64,000 nt of DNA from Irpex lacteus (GCA_001986395.2 MQVO02000006.1:930001-994000); one strand, 5' to 3'. Shown: positions 22,165 through 36,125, counted from the stretch's first letter. The notes: a model not told the origin generated them from the letters alone. Numbers and translations: made by a program.

Positions 22165-23683
22165 CTATTAAATCAAGGCCCATTTACGAATTTCACTTGT
22201 ATGTGGCAGGAACACTGCGTCCCACTTTTCTGACGAGGTTCTAGTGATCGTCGAATAGAGTGGATCGCTCTACTCGTGGACCAGTGCCCTCATATCAAAT
22301 CCCTAGCGTGTTTATGTGCAGAGCCACAAAAGATGGCATGGCGTCGACGTCTCAGCGAACCCTAAATAACAACATGTAGTATTGGATCCCCCATCAACCG
22401 TGCAAAAGAACTGGTCTCAAGTTCGTAAGCCGAATGGAGTGAGTTGCATTCTTTGCTTGCTTAAAATAGTCTAACATTGTTGGCAGATGTACGGCTTTTA
22501 ACCTCCGGCTCTACATCGGAATGCTTCATTGCTACAGCTGCATTGTTGCATTCATCGAATACATGAGTATCACGGTGCGGTAATATGGCCTCTGGGCAAA
22601 CCTGGTGCGTACTCGTGACATGTTCGATTGACCCCTTCTATGTCGCCGTGCATGATACGCAGCCCATCGGTACGGCTGTGGAAGCATGTCATTGGTGATA
22701 TTGCAAATATCTGGACGAGAGTAACGTACATTGCACGTCGAGAGGCCGTTCGCTGCTGAAGCCGATCTGCTGTCGACCACGGCAGTAACGTCATAATCAT
22801 TTTTCGAGGTCATTTGCTCTTCCACCTTCCCATTGTCTGTGACACTATGGGGCAGTAGCATGCTATGATAACGGTAAGAGACGGCGACTTGAAAGCTAGG
22901 GAGATCTTTGAACGATGGCTGTCTCTGATAGACGGTTTATCACAAGTGTAATCGCAGCATTTGGGCTGCAAGGGGCGATCAAGTACCTTGCTATATATTC
23001 ATAAACTATGGTTAATCTCCTTCGTTTATTCTACTTTTGTAAGCGAGTCATTCATCACTGATATCTGTATTGGCTTTTCGCGATACTAAGTTCTTTCTCT
23101 GTAGGCTGGATGCCGCGTAATTTGGCATATTTACTAGATACGATTTTACTCATCTGGGTCGGCCATGACTTCGCAGACCCAATCCTGCAGATGGACATTT
23201 TTACAAGCGAAGTTAAGCGAAGAAGGCCACACAATCCGCCGAGCTATGTCTGACCATTATAGCAGCGCTGTGTGTATTGTCAGCTGCCCTCTAGGCCAAT
23301 GTATGCCGAATTTACGCAGGGTACCTGCGCTGTTGTTGCATCGCCCGATACGCTCTCGCGACGGAGAGGACCTGGCTCCCATCATATCTCAAGGGTACGC
23401 ACCTGTCATTTTATTGATGAAACCTGGAACACAGGCCTCAGATGCTCCACCTTTATTCAGAAAGCTTGTCTGCGCTGGTAGCAGATGACCACCGACATTC
23501 GCACAGGATGTTCGGCCAGACTCGTAAGTCGGTACACAAACTTGCGGGGGCATAGCAAAGCGCACGATAAGAAGTGCGCTGGAAGATAGGTATAAAAGGT
23601 CAATTTACAGCCCACAATCTCCAGCAGCAACTCGCTCTCTCTTGCTTCAAATCTTCACTCGACCGATCCTCTCAACTCACGAT
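22165..23683. other. Long gene-poor stretch
   Basis: About 1.5 kb with no frame that has both motif and intron support. It ends in the promoter of the secreted glycopeptide gene. No terminal repeats or RNA genes were recognised. Confidence 0.4.
23591..23598 (+). promoter_or_regulatory. TATA box of the secreted glycopeptide gene
   Basis: TATAAAAG lies 93 bases before the start codon at 23684 and is followed by a pyrimidine-rich stretch, as is common in strongly expressed fungal secreted-protein genes. Confidence 0.6.
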
Positions 23684-24391
23684 ATGTTCTCAATCTCTAC
23701 TGCTGCTGTTGTCGCTGCCTTTGCAGGCTTCGTCGCTGCTCAAGAATCTCACCAAGTAACGGTACGCTCGGTCTCTCCTCGACGTATATTGGGCTAGCAT
23801 GGCCCATCCTATGCTCCGTCGGTATTGCCACCTTGTACTAATCGATAAATTGCTTTCTTAAGATGACCAACAACTGTGGTTCTGGCAGCCCGGTCTTCCT
23901 TTACGAGGCCAATGCTACCCCTCAAGGCCCGACGACTATCCAAGGCCAACTCCTCGGCGGTATTGCCTGGCTCACCGGCTTTGCAGGCGCAGATTGCGAA
24001 AGCTCTGGTGTCAACTGCGGTGCAGTCGAGTTCACCTTGAGGAACGACGCACCGAACCAGAACGCCGCAGACTTCACCTTGGAGCCACAGCCTGAGAACG
24101 GGAACCACCAGTTGTAAGTCTTGTAGATATCATTGAAGCCGTCCCATTAATCTCATTTTACATTGATACTGCAGCACGTACCCGATGTCCTTCAACTATT
24201 TCAACGGGTGCTCTGAAAGTGCGTCGTGCCCTTCCGCGGACAACTGCCCTGGCGCATTCACCGACCCTACCAACGGTGCCCCGGTACAGTGCCTCGGTAC
24301 CAACGTGGGCGTAAGTACTTTGCTGTTGTATCTCCAGTATTGGTTGCTAATAATAGTCCGGCAAATGCAGATCAACATCGTCTTCTGCTAG
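23684..24391 (+). CDS. Secreted cysteine-rich 'glycopeptide'-family protein
   Basis: About 160 residues in four exons, ATG at 23684, TAG at 24389-24391. It starts with a clear signal peptide (MFSISTAAVVAAFAGFVAAQ), then mature ESHQVTMTNNCGSGSPVFLY, DCESSGVNCGAVEFTL, MSFNYFNGCSESASC and PSADNCPGAF, ending INIVFC. The order Thr-x-x-Asn-x-Cys-Gly, the internal Cys pairs and the terminal Phe-Cys match small secreted proteins of mushrooms deposited as 'glycopeptide', which have a thaumatin-like feel. Eight or more Cys suggest disulphide bonds. The biological role is unknown; relatives are often expressed during fruiting or host contact. Introns start near 23760, 24113 and 24309. Confidence 0.82.
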
Positions 24392-24490
24392 TTCCCGCAG
24401 TCGTCCCTGGATCGAGTTTAACTGACTCGCTTATTCTTGGTGCACGCTGAAGAGATGGTTGGTAGTACTTCGGACCAGTCTGTGAGATTA

Positions 24491-24827
24491 CTGTAGCAGT
24501 ATGACCAGATGTTCGTCCATGTGACGTGTGACGCGTAGATGTTCAAGCTTTTTGATGTTCAAAGTTCTTTGTGACCTGTGACCGGACGTTCATGTTCAGT
24601 AGGCGCTATGAACATCTGCAGCACCGTGGTTACTACTCTCCCTGTTACCGTTTTTCAGTGGCAAATCGACGAGTGCGAGGGCCAAGAGAAAAAAAAAATT
24701 GAAAAAAATCACTAACCGCCCATGTCACATCGACAGATGGATGTTCAAACGTGCTTGTGACGCGTGACCAGATGTTCAGTTCACGGCCGTTGTGACTGTG
24801 ACTGAACATCAGGTCATACTGCTACAG
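24491..24827. mobile_element. MITE with 23-25 bp terminal inverted repeats and TA duplication
   Basis: The left end CTGTAGCAGTATGACCAGAT is matched in inverted form by the right end with one mismatch over about 24 bases. Both ends are flanked by TA, the target of Tc1/mariner/pogo transposases. Length 337, no coding frame. The interior holds several degenerate copies of a unit near GTGACGCGTGACCAGATGTT and a central A-rich stretch. It sits between the glycopeptide gene and a permease gene. Confidence 0.78.
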
Positions 24828-25177
24828 TATACACGCAGTAAATAACATGGTATAGCTCGAATGAAAGAGTGGTCGAAGAAATACATGTGCATTGTGTCTC
24901 GTCACTCTCGTGGCTCTACGGAGGTGATATGATCCATACGATATTCAAGTACGCAACAAACCATCGAGGGTATGATTCACAGCACTGCCCACGGAGACAG
25001 AAGCACTAAGCTGCGATCAATGATACTCGGCCCCTGATCAAAATCATACCAAGGACCGAGAACATCATGAGGTCATATATGAGCAAGCTGCTTGAAACGC
25101 TTAGAGCGTGTAAACGAAATACGGATTTCTGTTAGAGTGCACGTTCAGTGTAACTTCTATCAGTGTTAGCGTGCAGC
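24828..25177. other. Intergenic after the MITE
   Basis: About 350 bases forming the 3' side of the first Dal5-type permease gene. Nothing else seen. Confidence 0.4.
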
Positions 25178-27593
25178 TCACTCTATATCTGTCATATCGA
25201 GAAAGGCGTGCCTCTGCCTCTCCTTCTCTATATCATCGTCCGTCCAACTATTGATCTCCTTCAGTGCCGCTATCTCCCGTCGCTTTTTAGAATTGAGCCG
25301 CATGTTGAGGTATCGAAGGACAAAGCAGAGGAAGAACGTGATAGATAGCAGAATCAAAATTCCGGTCTTCCCTGGGATATAGTTTGGTGCGTCCTTCGGT
25401 AGGAAAGTTTCGGAGCCAACGATATTACCGATGCAGAACGCTGCTAGCGTCATGGCGTTGATTGTGACTTTCTTGGTATGGCCACTCGTATTACTTGCGT
25501 TCCAAGCATAGAGTATAGCGAGGGAGCTACCAAAGAATCCTTGGATATAGTAGGCTGAGTGAAAAAAGGTGAGACTTTATGTCCGTAGGGGATATATATA
25601 TCTGCCGTTTACCAAACAACAGTGCGCCTTTATGCTCTGGAGTCGACTTCAGCCCCACGAGCATGCCAGACCCAACCAGGGTAGGAATCAGCCCTAAAAC
25701 AATGGGAAGCATTCTATCGGTCTGGTGAATTCCCTCAGTATATCCTCCTGGTAGTGGCATCCAGTACAGTAAGTACATACCGCATAATCCGAGTACCAGC
25801 CACACACTAATGCGCTGATTATGCCAAGAGCACCTCCCGGAGCAGAAAGAATCAGAGTTTGACGGGAGCTGTCAGGTATGAAGCCATTAGTTCTAAAGAA
25901 GATCCAATACTGCAGTGATCCATCCTACTCACGTATAACCAAAGCTCTGGAAACCGTGTTAGTGCGGTGTATTATGCAAAGTTCAGCGATATGATGAACC
26001 TACCTTGATAACAAGATTACCAACTGTAAGGCACGACACTTTGTTAGTATATATGGAAGCGTATCTCAAACAAATGGTACTGACAACTCGATAGACTCCC
26101 ATTAGGGATAGCCGCTTCAAAGTGACATGAGAGCAGGGCAACGTGGGTAATGAGCGAGCCACGTACTCATGATGGTTATCAGCACGATTAGCCAAACCCT
26201 GACATCACATAAAGTTTCCATGATTTGTGCACGTTTGATTCTCTTGTTCTCCGTGCCGCCTTGATCGTCCCGAACTCGCTCCACTGCAGTTATCCGTTCC
26301 TCTCGGGTGAGAATTCTGGCGTGCACAGGAGAATCTGGCATCCATATGAGAACACATATCCCTACTGTAATTGCCATAGCGCCAGTGAGCAAATACATGA
26401 TCTTGTATGGGAGTATTCTTGCGCTGGTGTCAAAGGAAATACCCTAAATTTTCGAATCAGCAGTGGTCCTATGATTGATTTGGAGAAGAAGTATCAAATA
26501 CATATGCGACGAAGCCACCAAAGATGCCAGTGGCCCCGTTCTGCAGAGATTTGGTGGCGAGTCAGATCCTGCAGTTCATACGTGGCCGTTGATATACATA
26601 CCATAGTATAGAACCAGGTGATACGTCGGGCCTAGCAGTGTGTCAGGCTGCGAACTTAGCTTTAGCAGAAAAAAATAGCACACCTGCTCGTTCTTCTTAT
26701 AAAACATGGATATGATAAGAACAAGTATTGGAGCCACGCAACTTTCCAGCATTCCTGAGATATGAGAGACACCCTGTAAGCCAATTTAACTTCAAGAGAT
26801 ATACTCTGGGATACAAACCTAGGAGCAAACGAAGGAAAAAGAAGGGCCCAAAAGTATTCGGGACTGCTAAGAGCATCATCACGATTCCCCATGCGACGAC
26901 ATTTGCACCGAGGTATTTGCCGAGACGCAACTTCTGGGCAATGTACATCGTTGGGAAGACCCAGATCAGGAAGCCTATCGAGTAGTGGGGTCAGTAGAGT
27001 CGACCATACGGGTATCATAACCATTACGAACCAAGATAAAATGCAAGGGCGCAAAGATTATAATGCTAAGCCGCGATGGTCTAAGCGTCCATAAACCGGT
27101 CAGAAGATCCTCACTCACTTGGCCCGTGATAGGCAGACCCATTATACTGGCGGGTATAGTCGATTAGCAAGACCAGCAGCTCATACTGTGTCATGTAGAC
27201 AGAGGGATCGACGTCGTACCTGGCGTAGTTTAAGACATTCTTGTCTCTATGCTCAATGCATAAGCCGGCGATCTACTGAAAAACGATAGGACTACTTACA
27301 AATATTGCGACCCGTATACTGCCATGCACAGAGGCACAATGATGAAGTCCTGGAGCGTGCAATCGAGTAAGTGATGCGCCGCTGAGGAGACACCGCTACG
27401 GTACCAATTTTCGCCTAAGCTTTCGATATTCTTCTTCACTGTATGTCTTGGCCCGCTCAAGGCCTACCAGATGCAGGGCCTCATCCTTGTCTCGATCGGC
27501 TACCAGCACATGTTCCAGCTGACGGATGTCGGAATCACCATGCTCGAGCTGGTATTTCTCTGATTGAGACGCCGTTTCTCCTGATCTGTCCAT
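25178..27593 (-). CDS. Dal5-type permease (allantoate/nicotinate family MFS), copy 1
   Basis: Anion:H+ symporter type MFS protein of the plasma membrane. Start ATG at 27591-27593 (MDRSGETASQSEKYQLEHGD), stop TGA at 25178-25180. The cytosolic N-tail ends YSEEEYRKLRRKL, then helix 1 DFIIVPLCMAVYGSQYL and the family motif DKNVLNYA..SIMGLPITGQ, split by short introns. Later pieces include LGKYLGANVVAWGIVMML, MYLLTGAMAITVGICVLIWM followed by PDSPVHARILTREERITAVE (the central-loop signature), AFCIGNIVGSETFLPKDAP and the C-tail HAFLDMTDIE. At least eight introns are required. Substrate could be allantoate, ureidosuccinate, nicotinate, a dipeptide or pantothenate; sequence alone does not decide. A close tandem copy lies just upstream. 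Confidence 0.87.
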
Positions 27594-28028
27594 GTTGCAC
27601 TCTCCGGTGTGGGGTGGGTGTGTTCAAACGCACTGGCACTGGGGCCCTGATGATGTGGCTCTTATATGACCTTGCCATGCCAGTAGTGACAACCTTGACT
27701 ATCACAAGACCTAAGGCATGAGAACAACTTGATAACACGATAAGTATGGAGCCAGTGTAAGCGCGGAAAAGACAGAACGTACACCCTTTCTTGACTTGAC
27801 CTCAGCTAGAAGACCAGCACTCAGACGCTAGCATGCCGGGATGACGGCAGCTATACTTAACTCGCTAAGTGTAGCCATGCACGATGTACACAATACTTCC
27901 ATTCTCCAACACTCATACATATGCTAATACTGTACTATGACCTAGGAGGGGGGGCTACATAGTGTAGACAAAGAACATGTTCCTGTGGAACGCGTGAGAT
28001 TACTGTGGTAAGTACGGATGCAAAGAAC
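27594..28028. other. Intergenic between the two permease genes
   Basis: About 435 bases with the promoter of copy 1. On the minus strand CATATAAG lies about 70 bases before its start codon and could serve as a TATA box. Confidence 0.45.
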
Positions 28029-30451
28029 TCACTGCTTATCCGTGAGGTCCATGAACGCATGCTTTTCGCGCTCCTTCTGGACGTCTGCATCAGTCCAACC
28101 CAGCCGGGCCTTCTCATCCGCTAGAACCTTCTCTTTACGAAGGTTCAGGCGGTAATTGATCCACCTCAGCAGATAGCAGACGAATAACTGCGCAGATAGC
28201 AGCACGAGGATCGCAATTTTGCCTGGGATGTACGCTGGGGCATCCTTAGGTTGGAAGATCTCGGTTCCAATGATGTTACCCAGAGCAAAGGACACAAGTG
28301 TCATGGCGTTGATCGTGTTCTGTGATTGAAGGGTCAGACAAACAGAGATGGTTGAGAGTAGATGGACGTGCCTTCTTTGTGTGCCCGCTAATGTTGCTGG
28401 CATTGTAAGCGTATATGGTAGAGAGAGCACTGCCGAATGTGCCGATGAGATACACAGCTATTCGCGGATATGTCAGTACATTAATTGAATAGGGATATAC
28501 TGGGCACGTACCAAATAGGAGGACACCTTTACTGCCGGAGTCATTCAGCCCCACGAGCATAGCAGCACCTATTATCGTGGGCACTAAGGCGAAGACAATT
28601 GGAACCATGCGAGAGTTCCTATCAAACATATCAGCACGCGGGCAAAGAAGAAAATGAGGATAATTTTACCGTCTGTCAGAGTACCAGCCACAGAACAAGG
28701 TGGTGAAGGATGCCACAGCGCCGCCAGGCGTCGACAGAATCAATGTCTGCTTGGATCTGGGCCCAGTTCAGTACTAGCTCATATATGGTTTCGACGTGGA
28801 TGCTCACGTGTATCCGAAGCCCTTGATGATTATGTTACTGACTATAGACAAGAGAAATTTAGTATCGCTTCATTAAGTTAGAGTGAAGTATAAAATACAT
28901 ACAGTTGCTCAAAGCGCCATTAGGAACACTCGCTGCACGCAATGATCATCAGTAAAATTTTATGGAGAAACACGACACGAGAAGACGTACTCATCAACGT
29001 AGACAGTACGATGAGCCATGATCGAGGGTCAGTCAGCGCCTCAATAATCTGGTCTTTCTTCCACTTCTTGTTAGTGGTACCTCCTTGATCGTCACGCACG
29101 CGCTCTAAAGCAGCGATACGCTCTTCCTTGGAGAGGACTCGTGCGTTCACGGGAGAGTCCGGCAACCAGATCAAGACGCACACGCCGACTGCGATGGCGA
29201 GGCCGCCCAACAGGAGGTAGATGATCTTGTACGGAGCGATAGCGTGACCGTCGTAGAATGATATACCGTACGCAACGAAACCACCGAAGATCTGCGTGAG
29301 GCCTGTATTGATGTTAGTCACTGATTGCGTAGTTACGCAAGCAAATAAGTTCACCATTCTGTAGAGGGAATTGTAAGTACAGTGAGTACGTTCACAACAA
29401 AATCATACGTACCATCACGTAGAACCACGAGATACGCGACGCCTACAAGCAGTGTAAGCCATGATGAGCAGCAGACGAGGTACTATGACGCTTACCTGTT
29501 CATCCTTCTTATAGAACATCGTTATGATGAGAATGAGAATGGGTGCAACACAGCATTCGCACATCCCTTATAACTTAGTGTCAGTAAAGCGACCAACAGT
29601 CCTGCATAAGAGAAGGCGTACCAAGCAAGAACCGAAGAGCGAAGAATCCACCAAACGAAGTGGTCGACGCGTGAAGCATCAAAAATATCCCCCACAAGAC
29701 GATATTTCCGCCTGACAGTGGAAGGGTCAGCGACGATTCGGAATAAATCCAGACAAAGGGAGACATACCGAGGTACTTGGCCACAGGAAGCTTCTGCGAA
29801 ATATAGACGGTCGGAAACTCGAAGATCAGGAACCCTACGAATAAAATGGGTTAGTATATGATCGCTGCACTATATTGTATCGTTCGTACCAAGATAGAAC
29901 GCCAGAGAGACCAAGTTGTAATGCTATGGGACATTACACTGTCAGAGAAAGGCTCGAGCATAGTTGGAGCTTCTACACACCTGTCCCTTGATCGGGAGAC
30001 CCATGATACTACACACATATATGAGCATACAATAACATCGGTATCCGAGTCATAAATAATTACCTAGCATAGTTCAGCGACGTCTTGTCCCTATATGCAA
30101 AGAAGTACGGTCAGACATGCAGCCTCGAAAGTGAAGTACGATGGGTAACTTACAGAAACTGCGTGAAGTACACAGCTGCACATAGCGGAGCAATTATAAG
30201 GTCCTGTGGGAAAGATGAGTATGTGAAGTAATGATCTTCATAGTCGGGCTTACCAGCTTCCTCCTAAGTCGCCTGTTGTACTCCTCACTGAACTGTGCTG
30301 ACCGCTCTCGACCCACAAGGTTCAAGGCATCGTCTCCTCCCTCAATCGAGTCGACCACGGAAGCAGTCTCCAAAGTGACGGCCTGCTTCTCGTCCACGAC
30401 CGGGGAGTCGGGCATCTTCTCGGCTTTCTCAATCGAGGTCCTCTGTGACAT
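28029..30451 (-). CDS. Dal5-type permease (allantoate/nicotinate family MFS), copy 2
   Basis: Same family, layout and strand as its neighbour. Start ATG at 30449-30451 (MSQRTSIEKAEKMPDSPVVD), stop TGA at 28029-28031. The N-tail ends FSEEYNRRLRRKL; SIMGLPIKGQ follows, then GGNIVLWGIFLMLHA, LLGGLAIAVGVCVLIWLPDS with the loop SPVNARVLSKEERIAALERV, then TLVSFALGNIIGTEIFQPKD, and the C-tail HAFMDLTDKQ. The two copies share most signature positions (GNI.G.E.F.PKDAP.YIPGK, HAF.D.TD) but differ enough to be an old tandem duplication. Many short introns; exact borders were not all resolved. Confidence 0.87.
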
Positions 30452-31024
30452 ATTGGGTAGTCGTCAGGTGGCCGTGAAGATCGTGCGAGGCTGAGAAGCA
30501 CACCTAGTAAAAGGCCACATTGCTGCACATTTTATATGAGTGCTCGGATTTGTGCAGGAACTCGGTGTGAACGTTCTTACTTAATGCACATGGCAAGATA
30601 TCGGCATGTTTGGTCTCGTAGAACGTTAGTTCATAGTGCAGGCGATAAGATTGGGAAAGCCAATTGAGCGGTGGGGACGTGGGCCGGAAACTGAAGCGCC
30701 GGCGTTATCTTCGGGGTATTGCACCCACAGCTGCCTGAGATTTGACTTTCTACATCATAAGATAAGTGGCCAGCAAGCCGTGGAAAGGAAAGACTCACTT
30801 CAGCACAGCATATATCGAATCTGACCACTATCTGACCTCACCAGTCATGTTATCTCGCCGGCTCAACGGTATTAACCTACGATCGGTTCCTGCTTGCGAG
30901 CTTGATACGCTGTGAGATCTGCACGACAATACTGATGATGGCCCTGGTGAAGATATGATGATTGCAAGTCCAAGTAGTGAATGATATACACAGTACAGAT
31001 GGGGTGCGATTCTAATCCAATAAA
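30452..31024. other. Intergenic between permease copy 2 and the thiolase
   Basis: About 570 bases; contains the promoter of permease copy 2 and the 3' side of the thiolase gene. No further gene seen. Confidence 0.45.
30530..30536 (-). promoter_or_regulatory. TATA box of permease copy 2
   Basis: TATAAAA on the minus strand about 80 bases before the start codon at 30451. Confidence 0.5.
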
Positions 31025-32544
<1,520 letters not shown>

Positions 32545-32896
32545 TTTGGGTTACGAGGATTTATAGCCTGGGCTTACTCGTGCTTTGTGCGTGGTTGGCT
32601 GAAACTGAGACGATGATCTGACGACTAGATCGTACGACAAATGGGGAGATTACAACCGCCAAAATTTTGCCGTGCCCTAGTACTGGCTGCAGAATGGCAC
32701 GACGGACGAGAAATGAAACGGAGAAGGTGATTTGTGTACGAGACCAGGGTGTAAACGAATAGTCAGATACGTCGGGCGGGCGATGGCATTCGTTATATAC
32801 CACGCCGAACGCGCATGTGAATCTACAACTAAAGCCGGAGCCTGCCTAATGTACACGTACGGATCACAACAGCCGCCATCCCTCATGACCTCCTTG

Positions 32897-33664
32897 TCAC
32901 CGTCCAACGTCACCGAAGTCGACCAGATTGCACAGCACCATAAACCATGCCTCAAGCCACCGCAGAGATCTGTCTGACTCTGTGTGATCAACCTCGCGCA
33001 TAATCTCCTCGACAACTTCTGCAGTTTGACAGGGATGCAGGTACCAGCAAGGAGTACCAAGCGTCGGATGGTCACCCTGAGATAACATAGCAAACGCAGA
33101 GTCCGTTGAACCGATCGCAAAGGTCGTCATATCGGTTGCCGGTAAGGCCTGAGAGCGAAAGAGGCGAGAGGCAGTGATTTCTTGCAGCGTCAGAGGAGAA
33201 CCAGCTATGAATTTAACTCAGAATCAAGCGACTAATAATCCACTGCCGACGAACTCTTGTGGTGCATAGAGAAGTAGAACGCCGGGACTTGATAAGTCGA
33301 GGAAAATACAACATATTGACGGCAGGAAATAACGTCGGGAGCCACAGAGCCTTCTGCGAGGTCGGCCTCGATCTCTGACATATCTTCTCCGACATCGTTT
33401 CCGCTATCTTGCTGAATGCTCGTGCCCCTTGCATACAAGGCGAGACGAGCGAGATAGCCCATCCCAGGCACAGACTGAGACCAGTTTGAGGAGAATGAGA
33501 CAACAGCAAGATGGGATTCCGCGCACTTTGTGCTCGTTCCAGGACCAGCCAGTAGGGTATTTTGTCAGCAGCTCATCGTTCGCTGCGCCGCTATGACTGT
33601 CGAAGGAGTACTTCTGAACATAGGCCTTGCAAGCCGATTCGAACTGAGGGCGAGTGAGAGACAT
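32897..33664 (-). CDS. ATG10: Autophagy E2-like enzyme Atg10
   Basis: Conjugates Atg12 to Atg5 in autophagosome formation. Start ATG at 33662-33664 (MSLTRPQFESACKAYVQKYS), stop TGA at 32897-32899, about 215 residues in three or more exons. The N-terminal helix and GWSWNEH match Atg10. The middle gives DVISCRQYVVFSSTYQVPAF and YFSMHH. The C-terminal catalytic part reads LSQGDHPTLGTPCWYLHPCQ with the active-site Cys in the HPC motif, followed by the helix WLEAWFMVLCNLVDFGDVG. The size and HPC motif separate it from the longer Atg3. It is divergent from RPS1, with start codons 191 bases apart. Confidence 0.87.
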
Positions 33665-33855
33665 GCGAAGACATGAGGATCGTGGGAACTTGGAGTACAG
33701 TTGCAAAGTAAGGTTTGTGACAGCGGTCACAGTGGCTTGTCACGCTCTTGCCAGATTGAGCGGTCGCGTGTGCTACTTACGCCTTCCAAAACTACAGCCC
33801 GTCCAAGTGCCGGCTCACTCGTCGCGGTTCCCCTCACCGCTCTCTTTCACCCACC

Positions 33856-34846
33856 ATGGCCGTCGGCAAGGTATGTTTTGTCGTCCCCGCCCTATCCTCG
33901 AATAGTGCTGACATGTCGGTACTCTAGAATAAGCGTCTCTCTAAGGGTAAGAAGGGTATCAAGAAGAAAGTCGTCGACCCTTTCTCTCGCAAAGGTGCGT
34001 TTATCGTCTGCTGCTGGGATTTTCAGAAAAGCTCATTTTGATGTGCAGACTGGTACGACCTCAAGGCACCCTCAATTTTCGAGGTTAAGAACGTCGGCAA
34101 GACTCTCGTTAACCGCTCCCAGGGCTTGAGTGCGTACATCTGTTACATGTTGCAGGGACATCTCAATAATCTGGAGTACAGAAAATGCCAACGACTCGCT
34201 GAAGGGTCGTATCTTCGAGGTTTCTCTCGGCGACCTCAACAAGGACGAGGAACAGTCTTTCCGCAAGATTCGTCTCCGGGTGGATGAGGTCCAGGGCAAG
34301 AACTGCCTGACCAACTTCCACGGCATGTCCTTCACTTCGGACAAGCTCCGCTCGCTTGTCCGCAAGTGGCAAACCCTCATCGAAGCCCACGTCGACGTTA
34401 AGACGACTGACGGCTACCTCATCCGCCTCTTCGCCATCGGTTTCACCAAGCGCAGACCATCACAGGTCCGCAAGACCACCTACGCTCAGTCCTCGCAAAT
34501 CCGGGAGATCAGGAAAAAGATGTTCGAGATCATGACCCGGGAGGCGACGAGCTGCGACTTGAAGGAGTTGGTGCAGAAGTTCGTTCCCGAGGCTATTGGC
34601 CGTGAGATCGAGAAGGCTGCAAGGAGTATCTACCCCCTCCAGAACGTCTACGTCCACAAGGCGAAGATTCTGAAGTCACCCAAATTCGATCTTTCGAAGT
34701 TGATGGAGCTTCACGGCGAGTCTACGGACGTGAGTAACTGAATCGTATCCTCATCGTAACTCGTCTAACATATTTGTGCTCTGCAGGAGACTGGCACCCG
34801 GGTAGTGAAGGACTTTAAGGAGCCTGAGGTCCTTGAGAGCGTCTAA
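33856..34846 (+). CDS. RPS1: 40S ribosomal protein S1 (eS1, S3a family)
   Basis: Small-subunit ribosomal protein. Start ATG at 33856 in a good Kozak-like context (CCACCATGG), stop TAA at 34844-34846, about 255 residues in five exons. It begins MAVGK followed by an intron, then [80 protein letters not shown] and the C-tail [19 protein letters not shown]. All blocks agree with eS1. A small first exon ending five codons in is common in fungal ribosomal protein genes. The upstream sequence is pyrimidine-rich, as is usual for this class. Confidence 0.97.
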
Positions 34847-35277
34847 AACTATCTTTACTTTTGTCGCACCTATTGTTGTATCATCCATGATTTCTTTACG
34901 CTATGCTGCAAGGGTATGACATTCACCGCATGCTTATCTGTACGTGCACGTTCGAGCCAGTTTTTGAACAGTTCAGGAGTGAGAGCAGTACGGTATGAGA
35001 ACCAGCTTGCTGATCGACTAATACATCCACGGAAGTGGAAGTTTGGAAGCTTCATTCATTCTTTGTGAGCTTGATCTTGGACATCTACCAACTGCCACAA
35101 TATGGCCAACCTGCGTCCGTGCACCCTGGATCATGACCAAAGATGTCGCAGTAACTACCGACAAAATTTTCCGCATCTCGAAAACAATTCTCGAGGATCG
35201 ATGAATTCGCAGGCTGTCACTCATAGATCTCGTAGCTTTAAGTAGGTACTTGCTAATCACCCCCTTCATCATCTACC
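34847..35277. other. Intergenic between RPS1 and APT
   Basis: About 430 bases holding the RPS1 3' UTR and the APT promoter. No other gene seen. Confidence 0.5.
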
Positions 35278-36010
35278 ATGGCCGACGCTGCGTACCTCAA
35301 GAGCTTGCTCAAGCCTCACCCTGACTTTCCCAAGAAGGTATATCCTCTTCAAACCTCCCCTATACAGCGTAACTAATCGCAGTATCTTCAAAGGGAATTG
35401 TCTTCCTGGATATCTTCCCCATCCTCCGTGATCCAGTGGCTTTCGAGACCCTGATAACCCACTTCGTCTACCACCTCACATCGCAGACGATACCTAACTC
35501 CCCGAGCAAGAAGATCGACGTCGTCGTCGGCTTGGATGCTCGTGGGTTCTTGCTGGGGCCTATTATCGCGCTGAGACTCGGTGCGGCGTTCGTCCCAGTC
35601 AGGAAGAGGGGCAAGCTCCCTGGAGAGTGTGCCTCGGCTACGTATGAGAAGGAGTACGGTGTTGTGCGTTTCCTGCTTTGATGTCAGATTTGGAGGTAAA
35701 CTGACGTTGAGACTATGTGGCTATGTAGGACTCCTTCGAGATGCAGGCTGATGCTATCCAACCGGGTCAGAACGTCGTTGTCGTAGATGACCTGATTGCT
35801 ACTGGTTAGTATAGTATCTATTATATGAGGAGTGGACATGTAGCTAAATACAATACTCGTTTAGGTGGTTCCGCTACAGCTGCAGGACAATTGGTGAAGA
35901 AGCTCGGAGGCAACGTCCTCGAGTACCTCTTCATCATCGAGCTGACTTTCCTCAATGCCAAGAGCAAGCTCGACGCTCCGCTGTACTCCATCATCCAGAG
36001 CGATGATTAG
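35278..36010 (+). CDS. APT1: Adenine phosphoribosyltransferase
   Basis: Salvages adenine with PRPP to AMP in the cytosol. Start ATG at 35278 (MADAAYLKSLLKPHPDFPKK), stop TAG at 36008-36010, about 185 residues in four exons. After the first intron the frame resumes GIVFLDIFPILRDPVAFETL. Then come VVVGLDARGFLLGPIIALRL, FVPVRKRGKLPGE, and the PRPP-binding motif VVVVDDLIATGGSA, split by an intron. All active-site blocks are present. The first intron acceptor was placed after ...TCTTCAAAG because that keeps the frame. It is convergent with the EDEM-type gene, 115 bases apart. Confidence 0.94.
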
Positions 36011-36125
36011 TATCCAACCCATAATAGATCTTGGTGTACTCTATGTAACGCTATCGTATGTATAGAATCACTCACAAAATAGAGGCGCTCAGATATTCAG
36101 ATGAATCAGCCATGAAAGCTATACC

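Noticed and set aside
23165..23488. 107-codon open frame in the gene-poor stretch
   Set aside because: No motif, no splice support, no neighbouring exons that extend it.
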